A DNA stretch of 64,000 nucleotides from Lachnospiraceae bacterium UBA7093 (GCA_002492465.1 DKYT01000004.1:66719-130718); one strand, 5' to 3'. Positions 50,531-59,927 are shown, counted from the stretch's first letter. Notes: generated by a model not told the origin, from the sequence alone. Numbers and translations are program-made.

Positions 50531-53191
50531 ATGAGCAAGGAACTTGCAAAAACCTACGATCCGAAAGGGATTGAGGACAGAATTTATGAAAAATGGATGG
50601 AGAAGAAATATTTTCATGCAGAAGTGGATCATTCCAAGACACCTTTTACCATTGTGATACCGCCTCCAAATATTACAGGGCAGCTGCACATGGGACATGC
50701 GCTGGATAATACCATGCAGGATATTTTGATCCGTTTTAAAAGGATGCAGGGATATAATGCCCTGTGGCAGCCGGGAACCGATCATGCCAGCATTGCGACG
50801 GAGGTTAAGATCATTGAAAAGCTGAAAGAAGAGGGTGTCAGCAAGGAGGATCTGGGAAGAGAGGGCTTTCTGGAGCGTGCCTGGGACTGGAAGAAGGAGT
50901 ACGGCGGACGCATTATCAGTCAGCTAAAGAAGATGGGTTCCTCCTGCGATTGGGACAGGGAGCGCTTTACCATGGACGAGGGCTGCAACCAGGCGGTAAC
51001 GGAAGTCTTCTGCAAAATGCATGAAAAGGGATGGATTTATAAAGGAAGCCGGATTATCAACTGGTGTCCTGTGTGCAATACCTCCATATCCGACGCCGAG
51101 GTAGAATACACGGAGCAGGCAGGTCATTTCTGGCACATTAAGTATCCGGTAATTGAGGAGGACGGCATTGTAAGCACTACAAGATTTGTAGAGTTTGCCA
51201 CCACCAGACCGGAAACCATGCTGGGAGATACGGCGGTGGCGGTAAATCCGGAGGACGACAGATACCGGGATATCATTGGAAAGAAATTGATGCTTCCCAT
51301 CGTAAACAGGGAAATTCCGGTGGTGGCGGATTCCTACGTGGATATGGAATTCGGAACCGGCGTAGTTAAGATTACACCGGCACACGACCCTAACGACTTT
51401 GAAGTTGGAAAACGTCATAATCTGCCGGAGATCAATATTTTAAACGATGATGCAACCATCAATGAAAACGGTGGAAAATACTGCGGGATGGACCGCTACG
51501 AGGCGCGGACTGCCATTGTAAAGGAACTGGAGGAAATGGGGCTTTTGGTGAGAATAGAGGACTATTCCCACAATGTAGGCACCCATGACCGCTGCAAGAC
51601 CACCATTGAGCCTATGATCAAGCAGCAGTGGTTCGTAAAAATGGACGAATTGATCAAGCCTGCGGTGGAAGCGGTAAAGAATGGGGACATTCAGCTGATT
51701 CCCAAGCGGATGGAAAAGACCTACTTTAACTGGACGGATCATATCAGGGACTGGTGTATTTCAAGGCAGCTTTGGTGGGGACACAGAATTCCGGCTTATT
51801 ATTGCGACGAGTGCGGTGAGATTGTGGTAAGCCCTCAGGCGCCGGAGATATGCCCTAAATGCGGGGCAAAGCATTTTACCCAGGATCCGGATACCCTGGA
51901 CACATGGTTTTCTTCCGCGCTGTGGCCTTTTTCTACTTTGGGATGGCCCAAGCAGACGGAGGATCTGAAATATTTTTATCCTACAGACGTTTTGGTGACA
52001 GGTTATGATATTATCTTTTTCTGGGTAATCCGCATGATCTTTTCCGGTTACGAGCAGATGGGGGAGAAGCCTTTTAAGACGGTTCTGTTCCACGGGCTGG
52101 TGAGGGATTCCCAGGGGCGGAAGATGAGCAAGTCGTTAGGAAACGGCATCGATCCCCTTGAGATCATCGACCAATATGGAGCGGACGCCCTTCGCCTTAC
52201 CCTGATTACAGGAAATGCGCCGGGAAACGATATGCGTTTCTATTATGAAAGAGTGGAGGCAAGCAGAAACTTTGCCAATAAGATCTGGAATGCTTCCCGT
52301 TTCATTATGATGAATATGCCGGAGGAAGGATTAGAGGTTCAGGATCCTTCCCTGGAGCCGGTGGACAAATGGATCCTTTCCAAGCTGAACACCCTGATCA
52401 GGGATGTGACGGATAATATGGAAAGCTTTGAACTGGGTATTGCGGTGCAGAAGGTTTACGATTTTATCTGGGACGAATTTTGCGACTGGTACATTGAGAT
52501 GGTAAAACCCCGTCTCTACAATTCCAATGATAAGGACAGCCAGGAGGCGGCGCTTTGGACCTTGCAGACAGTACTGATTCACAGCTTAAAGCTGCTGCAT
52601 CCCTATATGCCTTTTATCACAGAGGAAATCTTCTGTACCCTTCAGTCCCAAGAGGAATCCATTATGATCTCAAAGTGGCCGGAGTATCGGGAGAGCTGGC
52701 ATTTTGCCCAGGAAGAAAAAGACATTGAGATCATAAAGGAGGCGGTAAGAGGTATTCGGAACATCCGCACGGAAATGAATGTTGCTCCCGGCAGAAAGGC
52801 GCAGGTATATGTTGTAAGTGAAAAGGAAGACATCGTCAACGCCTTTACAGAAGGAAAACTGTTCTTTGGAACCTTAGCGTATGCTTCTGAAGTTACCGTT
52901 CAGAGCAATAAAGAGGGAATCGGCGAGGATGCGGTGTCGGTGGTGATAGCCAATGCCACTCTTTATATTCCTTTTGCAGAACTAGTGGATATCGGACAGG
53001 AGATCGAACGGCTCCAGAAGGAAGAAAAAAGGCTTACCGGAGAACTTGCACGGGTAAACGGCATGTTGAACAACGAGAGATTTATGTCCAAGGCACCGGA
53101 AGCAAAGATTGCCGAGGAAAGAGAAAAGCTTTTGAAATATACGCAGATGATGGAACAGGTAAAAATGCGCCTGTCACAACTGCAAAAATAA
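50531..53191 (+). CDS. valS: Valyl-tRNA synthetase
   Basis: This 886-aa class I synthetase has the HIGH motif in PPPNITGQLHMGHALDNT (residues about 38-55) and KMSKS in QGRKMSKSLGNGIDP (about 530). The CP1 editing domain lies between (TTRPETMLGDTAVAVNPED). A zinc-binding region (YCDECGE, CPKCGAKH) and the C-terminal coiled coil (EIERLQKEEKRLTGELARVN) are typical of ValS. It is preceded by a T-box. Confidence 0.97.
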   Translation: MSKELAKTYDPKGIEDRIYEKWMEKKYFHAEVDHSKTPFTIVIPPPNITGQLHMGHALDNTMQDILIRFKRMQGYNALWQPGTDHASIATEVKIIEKLKEEGVSKEDLGREGFLERAWDWKKEYGGRIISQLKKMGSSCDWDRERFTMDEGCNQAVTEVFCKMHEKGWIYKGSRIINWCPVCNTSISDAEVEYTEQAGHFWHIKYPVIEEDGIVSTTRFVEFATTRPETMLGDTAVAVNPEDDRYRDIIGKKLMLPIVNREIPVVADSYVDMEFGTGVVKITPAHDPNDFEVGKRHNLPEINILNDDATINENGGKYCGMDRYEARTAIVKELEEMGLLVRIEDYSHNVGTHDRCKTTIEPMIKQQWFVKMDELIKPAVEAVKNGDIQLIPKRMEKTYFNWTDHIRDWCISRQLWWGHRIPAYYCDECGEIVVSPQAPEICPKCGAKHFTQDPDTLDTWFSSALWPFSTLGWPKQTEDLKYFYPTDVLVTGYDIIFFWVIRMIFSGYEQMGEKPFKTVLFHGLVRDSQGRKMSKSLGNGIDPLEIIDQYGADALRLTLITGNAPGNDMRFYYERVEASRNFANKIWNASRFIMMNMPEEGLEVQDPSLEPVDKWILSKLNTLIRDVTDNMESFELGIAVQKVYDFIWDEFCDWYIEMVKPRLYNSNDKDSQEAALWTLQTVLIHSLKLLHPYMPFITEEIFCTLQSQEESIMISKWPEYRESWHFAQEEKDIEIIKEAVRGIRNIRTEMNVAPGRKAQVYVVSEKEDIVNAFTEGKLFFGTLAYASEVTVQSNKEGIGEDAVSVVIANATLYIPFAELVDIGQEIERLQKEEKRLTGELARVNGMLNNERFMSKAPEAKIAEEREKLLKYTQMMEQVKMRLSQLQK

Positions 53192-53201
53192 CAAACAAAG
53201 G

Positions 53202-53237
53202 AAAGAACCATAGTCACGAAAGGATTATGGTTCTTTT
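53202..53237 (+). terminator. Intrinsic terminator after valS
   Basis: AAAGAACCATA pairs perfectly with TATGGTTCTTT (11 bp) around a 13-nt loop, then T and ATC. It lies 10 bp after the valS stop. Confidence 0.8.
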
Positions 53238-53260
53238 ATCTCAGAAGGCGTAGTTAGGGT

Positions 53261-53290
53261 TTGCAATATGCATAGCATTGATGGTACAAT
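53261..53290 (+). promoter_or_regulatory. Candidate promoter of the FapA-like gene
   Basis: TTGCAA at 53261-53266, an 18-bp spacer and TACAAT at 53285-53290, 25 bp before the start codon and after the valS terminator. Confidence 0.55.
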
Positions 53291-53314
53291 AAAGCAGAGA
53301 AGGGAGGGCAACGG

Positions 53315-54892
53315 ATGGGCAGTGACAAAGAATTTATATCGGAAGAAGAAATAGCGGAATTACGCAGGGAGATGGAAGAACTGATTATTGATGAAGGCGG
53401 AACGCTGCCAGAGCGTGGGGAGCCGTCAGCCGAGCCGTCCCCGGAGGGACAGATCCTGAGCGATTTGATAGAGGAAACGGAACTGGGAGAGCCTTTGGGT
53501 GTGGAAGAAAACGGCTCCTATATCAAAATTGCAGAAGATGATATGAGCGTATGGATGTATCTGACTGTGCCTGATGCCAGAAAAGAAAGATATACCATGG
53601 AGGAACTCACAGGTTTTCTTGAAAGCCAGGGAATAACTACCGGATATCACCATTCCAATCTGGCTGCAATGATCAAAAAAAAGGTGTACGAGCGTGAAAT
53701 TCTGGTGGCAAAGGGACAGCCGGCGCTGGAAGGACACGACGGCTTTTTTGAATACAAATTTGATCCTGACCAGCATCGTGCTCCTAAGGTGCTGGAGGAT
53801 GGAAGTGTGGATTACACCAGTATGAGCGTTCTCCAGAATGTGCGAAAGGGAGATGTAGTGGCAATCTATCATCATGCCCAGGAGGGACAGGACGGATATG
53901 ATGTAAGAGGAAAGATTTTGCAGGCAAGAAAAGTGAAGGACATACCGCCCCTTAGAGGGCAGGCGGTTTATAACGGAGACGATCCTGATGTTTACCTTGC
54001 CCAGAAGGACGGAAAAATTGAACTCAGGGACAACAAGATAGATATTCAGTCCCTTCATGAGATTACCGGAGACGTTACTTTGATTACCGGAAAGATAGAA
54101 TTCTTTGGAGATATTGTAATCAGCGGAAATGTAGAAGCGGGAGTTGTGATCCGTGCCGGAAGAAATCTTGAAATCAACGGCACTGCGGAAGCGGTAGATT
54201 TGTTTGCCGGCGGCGATATCGTTTTGAGAAAAGGCATCCAGGGCGCGCAGCGTGCAAAGGTTTCGGCAAGAGGCAGTGTTTTTGCTGATTTTATTGAACA
54301 TTCGGTGGTAACGGCAGGCGGAAACGTGCAGGCAAATACGATCCTCAATTCCAGAATTTCAGCCGACGGCAAAGTGACTGTGACAGGGAAAAAGGGAGCC
54401 ATCATCGGCGGTTATACCCATGCCATGATGGGGATTGAGGCAACCGAAATCGGGAATCCGGCGGAAATAAGGACAATGGTTCATATCGGGGCTGAGAAAG
54501 ATGTTTATACAAGGCTGCAGGATGTCAGGGAGGTCGAGGCAACAAAAAAGGAAGAGCTGGACGAGGCGTCTGATAAGTTATCTGAACTCTTGCGGAAAAA
54601 GAAGGTGGCGAACGGTAAAATTCCGGAGATTATGGAAGGACGCATAAAGGATCTGGAAGCAAAGGTCAAAACTTTAAAGCAGGAGGTTGAGGAAAACAGG
54701 GAAGAGAGGAAAAAATGCGAGGTTACGATCATACAGGGGAAGGATGCAGAGGTCATTGTCAACGGAAACGTCTACCGTGGAACGGTGGTATGCCTTGCAC
54801 AGCAGCAGATGCCCGTGGAACGCAGCACCTGTTTTATGAAATATTTCAATGACAGAGGCGTGATCGAAAGCAGCGTTATCGCTTACTCGTAA
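53315..54892 (+). CDS. FapA (DUF342) family protein
   Basis: This 525-aa protein has an acidic N-terminal region (residues 1-70), the DUF342/FapA beta-helix core with repeating short strands (IEFFGDIVISGNVEAGVVIR, then GGDIVLRKGIQGAQRAKVSA), a coiled coil (about 400-460, KEELDEASDKLSELLRKKKV) and a C-terminal strand region. FapA-type proteins are cytoplasmic polymers of uncertain function, perhaps tied to envelope or stress responses. No transmembrane segment is seen. FolC follows after 7 bp. Confidence 0.85.
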   Translation: MGSDKEFISEEEIAELRREMEELIIDEGGTLPERGEPSAEPSPEGQILSDLIEETELGEPLGVEENGSYIKIAEDDMSVWMYLTVPDARKERYTMEELTGFLESQGITTGYHHSNLAAMIKKKVYEREILVAKGQPALEGHDGFFEYKFDPDQHRAPKVLEDGSVDYTSMSVLQNVRKGDVVAIYHHAQEGQDGYDVRGKILQARKVKDIPPLRGQAVYNGDDPDVYLAQKDGKIELRDNKIDIQSLHEITGDVTLITGKIEFFGDIVISGNVEAGVVIRAGRNLEINGTAEAVDLFAGGDIVLRKGIQGAQRAKVSARGSVFADFIEHSVVTAGGNVQANTILNSRISADGKVTVTGKKGAIIGGYTHAMMGIEATEIGNPAEIRTMVHIGAEKDVYTRLQDVREVEATKKEELDEASDKLSELLRKKKVANGKIPEIMEGRIKDLEAKVKTLKQEVEENREERKKCEVTIIQGKDAEVIVNGNVYRGTVVCLAQQQMPVERSTCFMKYFNDRGVIESSVIAYS

Positions 54893-54899
54893 AAACCAT

Positions 54900-56192
54900 A
54901 TGAGAACATATAAAGAAGTAGAGCAATATATTCTTGATATTCCTAAGTTTGCAGGAAAAAACACCCTGAAGGACACGGCGGAGTTGCTTAAGCGGCTTAC
55001 CGGAGGAAGGGTCAGAAGCAGGATTATTCATGTTGCGGGCACAAACGGAAAAGGTTCCGTTTGTGCTTACTTGCGTTCTGTGCTTTTAGAGAGCGGCTGT
55101 AGCGTGGGGATGTTCACTTCCCCCCATCTGGAGTCCATGCGGGAGCGGATCTGTCTGGGAAACGAAATGATTTCCCAGGAGGAATTCGTTAAGGCGTTTC
55201 TAAAAGTAAAAGAGGGCATAAAGGGGGAAAACCATCCTTCTTTTTTTGAGTACCTTTTTTTGATGGCAATGGTGTATTTTCAGGAAAAGAATCCCGACTA
55301 TGTGATTCTGGAAACGGGACTTGGGGGAAGGCTGGATGCAACCAACTGCATTGAAAAACCTGCCGTATGCGTTATCACGGAGATCGGATACGATCATATG
55401 CAGTATTTGGGGGAAAGCCTTTCGGAGATTGCGGCTGAGAAAGCGGGGATTATAAAAGAAGGCGTGCCGGTTGTGTTTGCCGACAAGCGCAGGGAGAGTA
55501 CGGAGGTTTTGGCTGAATATGCCAAAAAAGCACAGAGCCCCGCGATTATAATCGGAAAAAACAATATTTTGCATGTGAATATAAATCATAAAACCATTGA
55601 TTTTTCCCTTCATACTGGTTATTATAATTATGTTAGCCTTTTGCTTCAGACAACGGCGCTGTATCAGACGGAAAATGCATCACTTGCCGTTGCGGCGTTG
55701 GAAGTGCTGGAGGATGCAAGGATTACAGAGGAATCCATTCGGGACGGCTTGCGGTGTGCGTTTTGGCCGGGAAGGATGGAGGAAGCGCTGCCGGGGATTT
55801 ACCTGGATGGGGCGCATAATGAAGATGGAATAGAGGCATTTTTGAACACGGTCAAAAATGACGGCTGTAAAGGGAAAAGGTTTTTACTGTTTGGAGTTGT
55901 CCGGGACAAGCGTTACGATAGAATGATTCAGAAGATCACGGAATCCGGGCTTTTTGAGGAGACAGCAGTCACAATTTTGGAAACGGATCGGAGTGCGTCC
56001 ATAGATGAACTGAAAACAATTTGGGAGCAATATACCGGAGTCAGGTACAGCTTTTACGAAAGCGCCCGGGAAGGGTATGAGCATTTAACGGCTTTGAAAG
56101 GAAGCCGGGATGCGGTTTATATTGCCGGCTCGATATATTTGATAGGACAAATGAAGTCCCTGATGAGGAGAAAACAGGATGATCGATTTTGA
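54900..56192 (+). CDS. folC: Folylpolyglutamate synthase / dihydrofolate synthase
   Basis: This 430-aa Mur-ligase-like protein has the P-loop HVAGTNGKGSVCAYLRSVL, the Mg-binding Ser/Glu motifs FTSPHLESMRERI and DYVILETGLGGRLDATN, and the later HxxDxxxE-type DGAHNEDGIEAF. It adds glutamate to folates (and dihydropteroate in bifunctional forms). The FapA gene ends 7 bp upstream; the next small ORF overlaps its end by 14 bp. Confidence 0.94.
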   Translation: MRTYKEVEQYILDIPKFAGKNTLKDTAELLKRLTGGRVRSRIIHVAGTNGKGSVCAYLRSVLLESGCSVGMFTSPHLESMRERICLGNEMISQEEFVKAFLKVKEGIKGENHPSFFEYLFLMAMVYFQEKNPDYVILETGLGGRLDATNCIEKPAVCVITEIGYDHMQYLGESLSEIAAEKAGIIKEGVPVVFADKRRESTEVLAEYAKKAQSPAIIIGKNNILHVNINHKTIDFSLHTGYYNYVSLLLQTTALYQTENASLAVAALEVLEDARITEESIRDGLRCAFWPGRMEEALPGIYLDGAHNEDGIEAFLNTVKNDGCKGKRFLLFGVVRDKRYDRMIQKITESGLFEETAVTILETDRSASIDELKTIWEQYTGVRYSFYESAREGYEHLTALKGSRDAVYIAGSIYLIGQMKSLMRRKQDDRF

Positions 56193-56325
56193 AGAGGAGT
56201 TAAAGAAATTCCATCCCAGCCTCGAAGTGGAGGATGCGGAAGAAGCGATATACAACCAGGATTTAACGGATATGGCGGATTTGCTGATTAAGATGCTGGA
56301 TAAAACGAAAACGGAAGAAGAATAA
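56179..56325 (+). CDS. 48-aa acidic hypothetical protein
   Basis: This small ORF starts with ATG 9 bp after GAGGAGAAAACA and overlaps folC by 14 bp. The product begins MIDFEEELKKFHPSLEVEDA and ends in KTKTEEE; it is very acidic and helical with no signal peptide. The good ribosome site, the tight packing between folC and the TPR gene (11-bp gap) and a codon pattern like its neighbours support translation. I recognise no family. Confidence 0.6.
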   Translation: MIDFEEELKKFHPSLEVEDAEEAIYNQDLTDMADLLIKMLDKTKTEEE

Positions 56326-56336
56326 GGAGAAGCGGC

Positions 56337-57761
56337 ATGATTTGTTATAAATGCGGATGCCGTTTGTCAGAACATGATTTTTGTACGGGCTGTGGTGCAG
56401 ATGTAGGTCTTTATAAGAGAATTATGTTTATGTCCAATCGTTTTTATAACGACGGACTTGAGAAAGCCACGGTAAGAGATTTATCCGGAGCAATTGTCAG
56501 CTTGCGGCAGAGTTTAAAATTTAATAAGAACAATATAGAAGCAAGGAACCTGTTAGGTCTTGTTTATTTCGAAATGGGCGAGGTGGTTTCCGCTCTCGGC
56601 GAGTGGGTGATCAGTAAGAACCTGCGTCCCCAGAAAAATATTGCAGATGATTATATTGGCATGATCCAGTCCAATCAGGCAAGATTGGATACCATCAACC
56701 AAACCATCAAAAAGTACAATCAGGCGTTGCTTTACTGTTATCAGGACAGCCTGGATCTTGCAGTGATACAATTAAAGAAAGTACTTTCCTACAATCCCAA
56801 ATATGTGTGCGCGCATCAGCTGCTGGCGCTTTTATACATTATGTCGGAAGAATGGGAAAAAGCGCACAGGGAATTGGAAAAGTGCCGTCAGATCGATACC
56901 AATAACACCACCACCCTTCGTTACCTCAAGGAAGTGGAGCATATGTTGATGCCGGAGGAAGCGGCAAAAGGCGCTTCTCCCAAAAAGGCAGTTAAAGAAA
57001 ATGTGGTGCGGTATCAAAGCGGCAACGAGACCATTATCCAGCCGGTAAATATGAAGGAGTCCAGGGGCGTATCCACTCTGTTGAATCTGGGAATCGGCGT
57101 TTTGATTGGCGTGGCGCTTGCCTGCTTTCTCATTCTGCCGGGGCAGATCCAGAATGCAAAGGCGGATATCAACAGTCAGCTCAGGGTGGTAAGCGAACAG
57201 TCTGACGCCAAGACGGCGACCATCGACGAGCAGGAGCAGACGATACAAAAGCTCACAGATGAAAAGGAGCAGTTGTCAGAGGAGCTTTCCAAATATCAGG
57301 GAACGGACGGTACCTTAAAGGCGACGGATGGACTCATGATGGCGGTCAGCGCGTATTTGGAAAATCCTGAAGATATAGAAACCATTGCGGCATATCTGGA
57401 GGCGCTGGACGAGGAAGAAGAGGGGGAAGAAGGCAGCCAGAACAAGACGGAGGCGTTCACCGCCCTGTATGAGGATTTGGTAGAGGACTTAAGGGAAAAA
57501 CTGGTTACCTACTATTACAATGCGGGATATGCCAGCTACCGTGCCGATGATTTTGAAGGAGCGATTCCCAATTTGACCAGGGCTTATCAATATGATCAAA
57601 CAAACGGCGACGCGCTGTATAACCTGGCAAACAGCTATCGCAGAAGCGGGGACAACGATAAGGCGAAGGAACTTTATGCCGAGGTAATCGATCAATTCCC
57701 GGGCACCGAGAAAGCGAACCGCTCAGAAACCTATCTGGCGGAGATCAATAACGCAGAATAG
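56337..57761 (+). CDS. Zinc-ribbon/TPR membrane protein
   Basis: This 474-aa protein begins with a zinc ribbon (CYKCGCRLSEHDFCTGCGAD, four cysteines in two pairs). TPR repeats follow (about residues 25-200), then a single membrane helix (about 245-265, STLLNLGIGVLIGVALACFL), a coiled coil, an acidic linker (EDEEEEGEEG-like) and C-terminal TPRs (YQYDQTNGDALYNLANSYRR). The N-terminal half is probably cytoplasmic and the C-terminal half outside. The function is not known; such proteins often scaffold complexes. A terminator follows. Confidence 0.85.
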   Translation: MICYKCGCRLSEHDFCTGCGADVGLYKRIMFMSNRFYNDGLEKATVRDLSGAIVSLRQSLKFNKNNIEARNLLGLVYFEMGEVVSALGEWVISKNLRPQKNIADDYIGMIQSNQARLDTINQTIKKYNQALLYCYQDSLDLAVIQLKKVLSYNPKYVCAHQLLALLYIMSEEWEKAHRELEKCRQIDTNNTTTLRYLKEVEHMLMPEEAAKGASPKKAVKENVVRYQSGNETIIQPVNMKESRGVSTLLNLGIGVLIGVALACFLILPGQIQNAKADINSQLRVVSEQSDAKTATIDEQEQTIQKLTDEKEQLSEELSKYQGTDGTLKATDGLMMAVSAYLENPEDIETIAAYLEALDEEEEGEEGSQNKTEAFTALYEDLVEDLREKLVTYYYNAGYASYRADDFEGAIPNLTRAYQYDQTNGDALYNLANSYRRSGDNDKAKELYAEVIDQFPGTEKANRSETYLAEINNAE

Positions 57762-57821
57762 AAAAACGAAAACAGGGATCACCAAACGCCGACACGCTTT
57801 GCGAGCCAGCTTATTGGACAC

Positions 57822-57856
57822 AAAAGAGAACAAACAATAGTTTGTTCTCTTTTTTT
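57822..57856 (+). terminator. Intrinsic terminator before the spoIIA operon
   Basis: AGAGAACAAAC pairs perfectly with GTTTGTTCTCT around AATA (11 bp, extendable by A-T pairs), then seven T. It ends the TPR transcript. Confidence 0.88.
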
Positions 57857-57891
57857 GGATATGACGGTTGATTGAAGAAAGGGGAAGCAAT

Positions 57892-58200
57892 ATGGATGAG
57901 AATTTTAAGGTAATTGACAATTACCTGATGGTCAGAATGCCGGAGGAGGTAGATCATCACAAGTCGGTTTACATAAGTAAAACTGCCGATGAGTATATTA
58001 TGCGGGAAGGAGTGGGGAACGTGGTGTTTGATTTTGAGGACACTCGTTTTATGGACAGTTCGGGAATTGGCATTATTATTGGAAGGTATAAGAAGATATC
58101 TTATTTTGGCGGGAAGGTCTTTGCCATCAACACGGATATGCGGATTAAAAGGACACTGATGATATGTGGTTTACATAAAGTGATAGAAATTATGGAGTGA
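57892..58200 (+). CDS. spoIIAA: Anti-sigma F factor antagonist SpoIIAA
   Basis: This 102-aa STAS-domain protein has the phosphorylation motif FMDSSGIGIIIGRYK (Ser near residue 57) and the normal start MDENFKVIDNYLMVRMPEEV. Unphosphorylated SpoIIAA frees SigF from SpoIIAB in the forespore; SpoIIAB phosphorylates it on the serine. It is first in the spoIIAA-spoIIAB-sigF operon. ATG 57892 follows AAAGGGGAAGCAAT; the longer upstream frame lacks such a site. Confidence 0.94.
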   Translation: MDENFKVIDNYLMVRMPEEVDHHKSVYISKTADEYIMREGVGNVVFDFEDTRFMDSSGIGIIIGRYKKISYFGGKVFAINTDMRIKRTLMICGLHKVIEIME

Positions 58201-58212
58201 AAGGGAGAAAAA

Positions 58213-58713
58213 ATGGAAACAGGGCATAAAATGCGAAAAAAAACACGTAATGAAATGAGTATGTCATTTGATGCGGTCTCTGTCAACGAGGCGTTTGCAA
58301 GGGTTGCGGTAGCCGCCTTTGTCACCCCCTTAAATCCTACTCTTGAGGAGGTTTCGGACATTAAGACGGCGGTTTCGGAAGCGGTTACCAACGCGATTAT
58401 TCACGGCTATGACAGTGAGTACGAAGGAGGAACCCAGCCGGAAAAACGGGATCAGGTCTATCTCCACTGTATCATTGAGGAGGACGTGCTGCAGGTGGAG
58501 ATCAGAGATACGGGGAAAGGAATTGAGGACATTGAGCAGGCAATGGAGCCTCTCTTTACCACCAAACCGGAAATGGACAGGTCGGGTATGGGGTTTGCAT
58601 TTATGGAGGCGTTTATGGACGACCTGGAGGTGCTTTCGGAGCCTGGCTGCGGCACAACGGTACTGATGAAGAAAAAACTGGGGACTACGCCATGGATCAG
58701 GCAAGAGGAATGA
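58213..58713 (+). CDS. spoIIAB: Anti-sigma F factor SpoIIAB
   Basis: This 166-aa GHKL kinase has the N box SEAVTNAIIHGYDSEY, the G1 box IRDTGKGIEDIEQAMEPLF and the G2 box DRSGMGFAFMEAFMD. It binds SigF and phosphorylates SpoIIAA with ATP. It is somewhat longer than Bacillus SpoIIAB because of an N-terminal extension (METGHKMRKKTR) and a C-terminal tail; an alternative start at the internal ATG (Met15, MSMSFDAVSVNE) would give the usual length. Confidence 0.94.
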   Translation: METGHKMRKKTRNEMSMSFDAVSVNEAFARVAVAAFVTPLNPTLEEVSDIKTAVSEAVTNAIIHGYDSEYEGGTQPEKRDQVYLHCIIEEDVLQVEIRDTGKGIEDIEQAMEPLFTTKPEMDRSGMGFAFMEAFMDDLEVLSEPGCGTTVLMKKKLGTTPWIRQEE

Positions 58714-58716
58714 CCT

Positions 58717-59448
58717 ATGACGGAAAACGCAGTACTGATCGAAAGAGCACAGGCAGGAGAAAAGGAAGCAAGAGAGGTACTGATAGAGCAGAATCTGGGA
58801 CTGGTGCGCCACATTGTGAAGCGTTTTGTGGGAAGGGGCTATGATCCTGAGGATTTATTTCAGATCGGCGTGATCGGTCTCATCAAGTCAATCGATAAAT
58901 TTAATACGGGCTATGACGTGAAATTCTCCACCTACGCCGTTCCCCTGATTACAGGGGAAATCAAACGGTTTATCAGGGACGACGGCATGGTAAAGGTTTC
59001 CAGAACCCTGAAGGAAAACGGAATGCGCGTAAAATATGCAAGGGAAAGGCTGAGCAGCCGGCTGAACCGGGAGCCGACGATCCTGGAGGTGGCAGGGGAA
59101 GCGGCGCTTTCTGTGGAAGAGGTGGTGCTTGCCATGGAAGCAAATGTGCAGGTGGAATCCATTTACAAATCCGTTTATCAGAATGATGGCAATGAGATTT
59201 TCATGGTGGATCAGCTTGCCGATGAAAAGCAGAGCGAGCAGGAAGCAATTTTAAATCATCTGGTGGTGCGTCAGCTGATCAGCGATCTTTCCCAAAAGGA
59301 ACAGACCCTGATCAAACTAAGATATTATCAGGACAAGACCCAGACGGAGGTGGCGAAGGCGCTGGGGATCAGCCAGGTGCAGGTGAGCAGGCTGGAGAAA
59401 AAGATTCTGCTGGGAATGCGGCAGAAGATGGCGGAGGAATCGGTGTAA
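58717..59448 (+). CDS. sigF: RNA polymerase sporulation sigma factor SigF
   Basis: This 243-aa sigma factor has region 2 in YDPEDLFQIGVIGLIKSIDK with FSTYAVPLITGEIKRFIRDD, and region 4 with the HTH QTEVAKALGISQVQVSRLEK. It directs forespore gene expression early in sporulation. The gap to spoIIAB is 3 bp, so translation is coupled. The SigG-type promoters in this window may also be read by SigF. Confidence 0.95.
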   Translation: MTENAVLIERAQAGEKEAREVLIEQNLGLVRHIVKRFVGRGYDPEDLFQIGVIGLIKSIDKFNTGYDVKFSTYAVPLITGEIKRFIRDDGMVKVSRTLKENGMRVKYARERLSSRLNREPTILEVAGEAALSVEEVVLAMEANVQVESIYKSVYQNDGNEIFMVDQLADEKQSEQEAILNHLVVRQLISDLSQKEQTLIKLRYYQDKTQTEVAKALGISQVQVSRLEKKILLGMRQKMAEESV

Positions 59449-59491
59449 AAGGGGGGCTCCTTTTTTGCTGGAATTCAGGCTCACATTGGGG

Positions 59492-59794
59492 CATGCATTC
59501 AGGCATAGCATTATTTTGGCAGAGGGCGGGACGCCCATCGGCACATATGATTTCAAAACTGGGCTCGAAATTGGATTTCACTAACGGAATAGGGAAAAAC
59601 GTTTAAAACTGTACGGGTCGGAGCCCGGCGGCATCCGTGCCGCTGGCTCCTGATTCCGCCCTCCGTGGCGGAATCTCCCTGGGCGCTCCCTCATTCCGTA
59701 AGTGAAATGACCAATTTCTCGCAAAAGTCCTGAAACCATATGTGCCGATGGGCGTCCCGCCCTCTGCCAAAATAATGCTATGCCTGAATGCATG
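59492..59794. mobile_element. MITE-like palindromic element with 58-bp perfect terminal inverted repeats
   Basis: The arms 59492-59549 and 59737-59794 are exact reverse complements over 58 bp; an inner part (to about 59594 and from about 59692) is also largely complementary, with small differences. The centre contains further hairpins, such as ATTCCGCC/GGCGGAAT and GGAGCC/GGCTCC. It has no coding capacity. It lies between sigF and the tetR gene. A decayed copy of one arm is at 50112-50181. No transposase is present, as expected for a non-autonomous element; whether it is mobile or a large structured RNA cannot be settled here. Confidence 0.8.
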
Positions 59795-59857
59795 TCTTGC
59801 GTAAGTCTGGATTGTAACAAAAGAGGGGATTTTTATAATTTTGTTTTGTATTTACTC

Positions 59858-59908
59858 TTGACAAAGCGACACACGTGACGCATAATAAAAAGCGACATAG
59901 GTGTTGCA
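59858..59908 (+). promoter_or_regulatory. Promoter and twin operators of the TetR-type regulator
   Basis: TTGACA at 59858-59863, 17 bp and CATAAT at 59881-59886. Two similar 19-bp sites, AAGCGACACACGTGACGCA (59864-59882) and AAGCGACATAGGTGTTGCA (59890-59908), are quasi-palindromic and lie in the spacer and just downstream of the -10. This fits autorepression. Confidence 0.6.
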
Positions 59909-59927
59909 AAATGGAAGAGGTGACAAC

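Noticed and set aside
57855..57885. A SigH promoter for the spoIIA operon (GGATAT and TGAAG)
   Set aside because: The boxes match poorly and would place the start only a few bases from the spoIIAA start codon, leaving no room for a ribosome site.
59581..59820. Short open frames inside the MITE-like palindrome
   Set aside because: They arise from the GC-rich inverted repeat; no ribosome site and no protein-like pattern.
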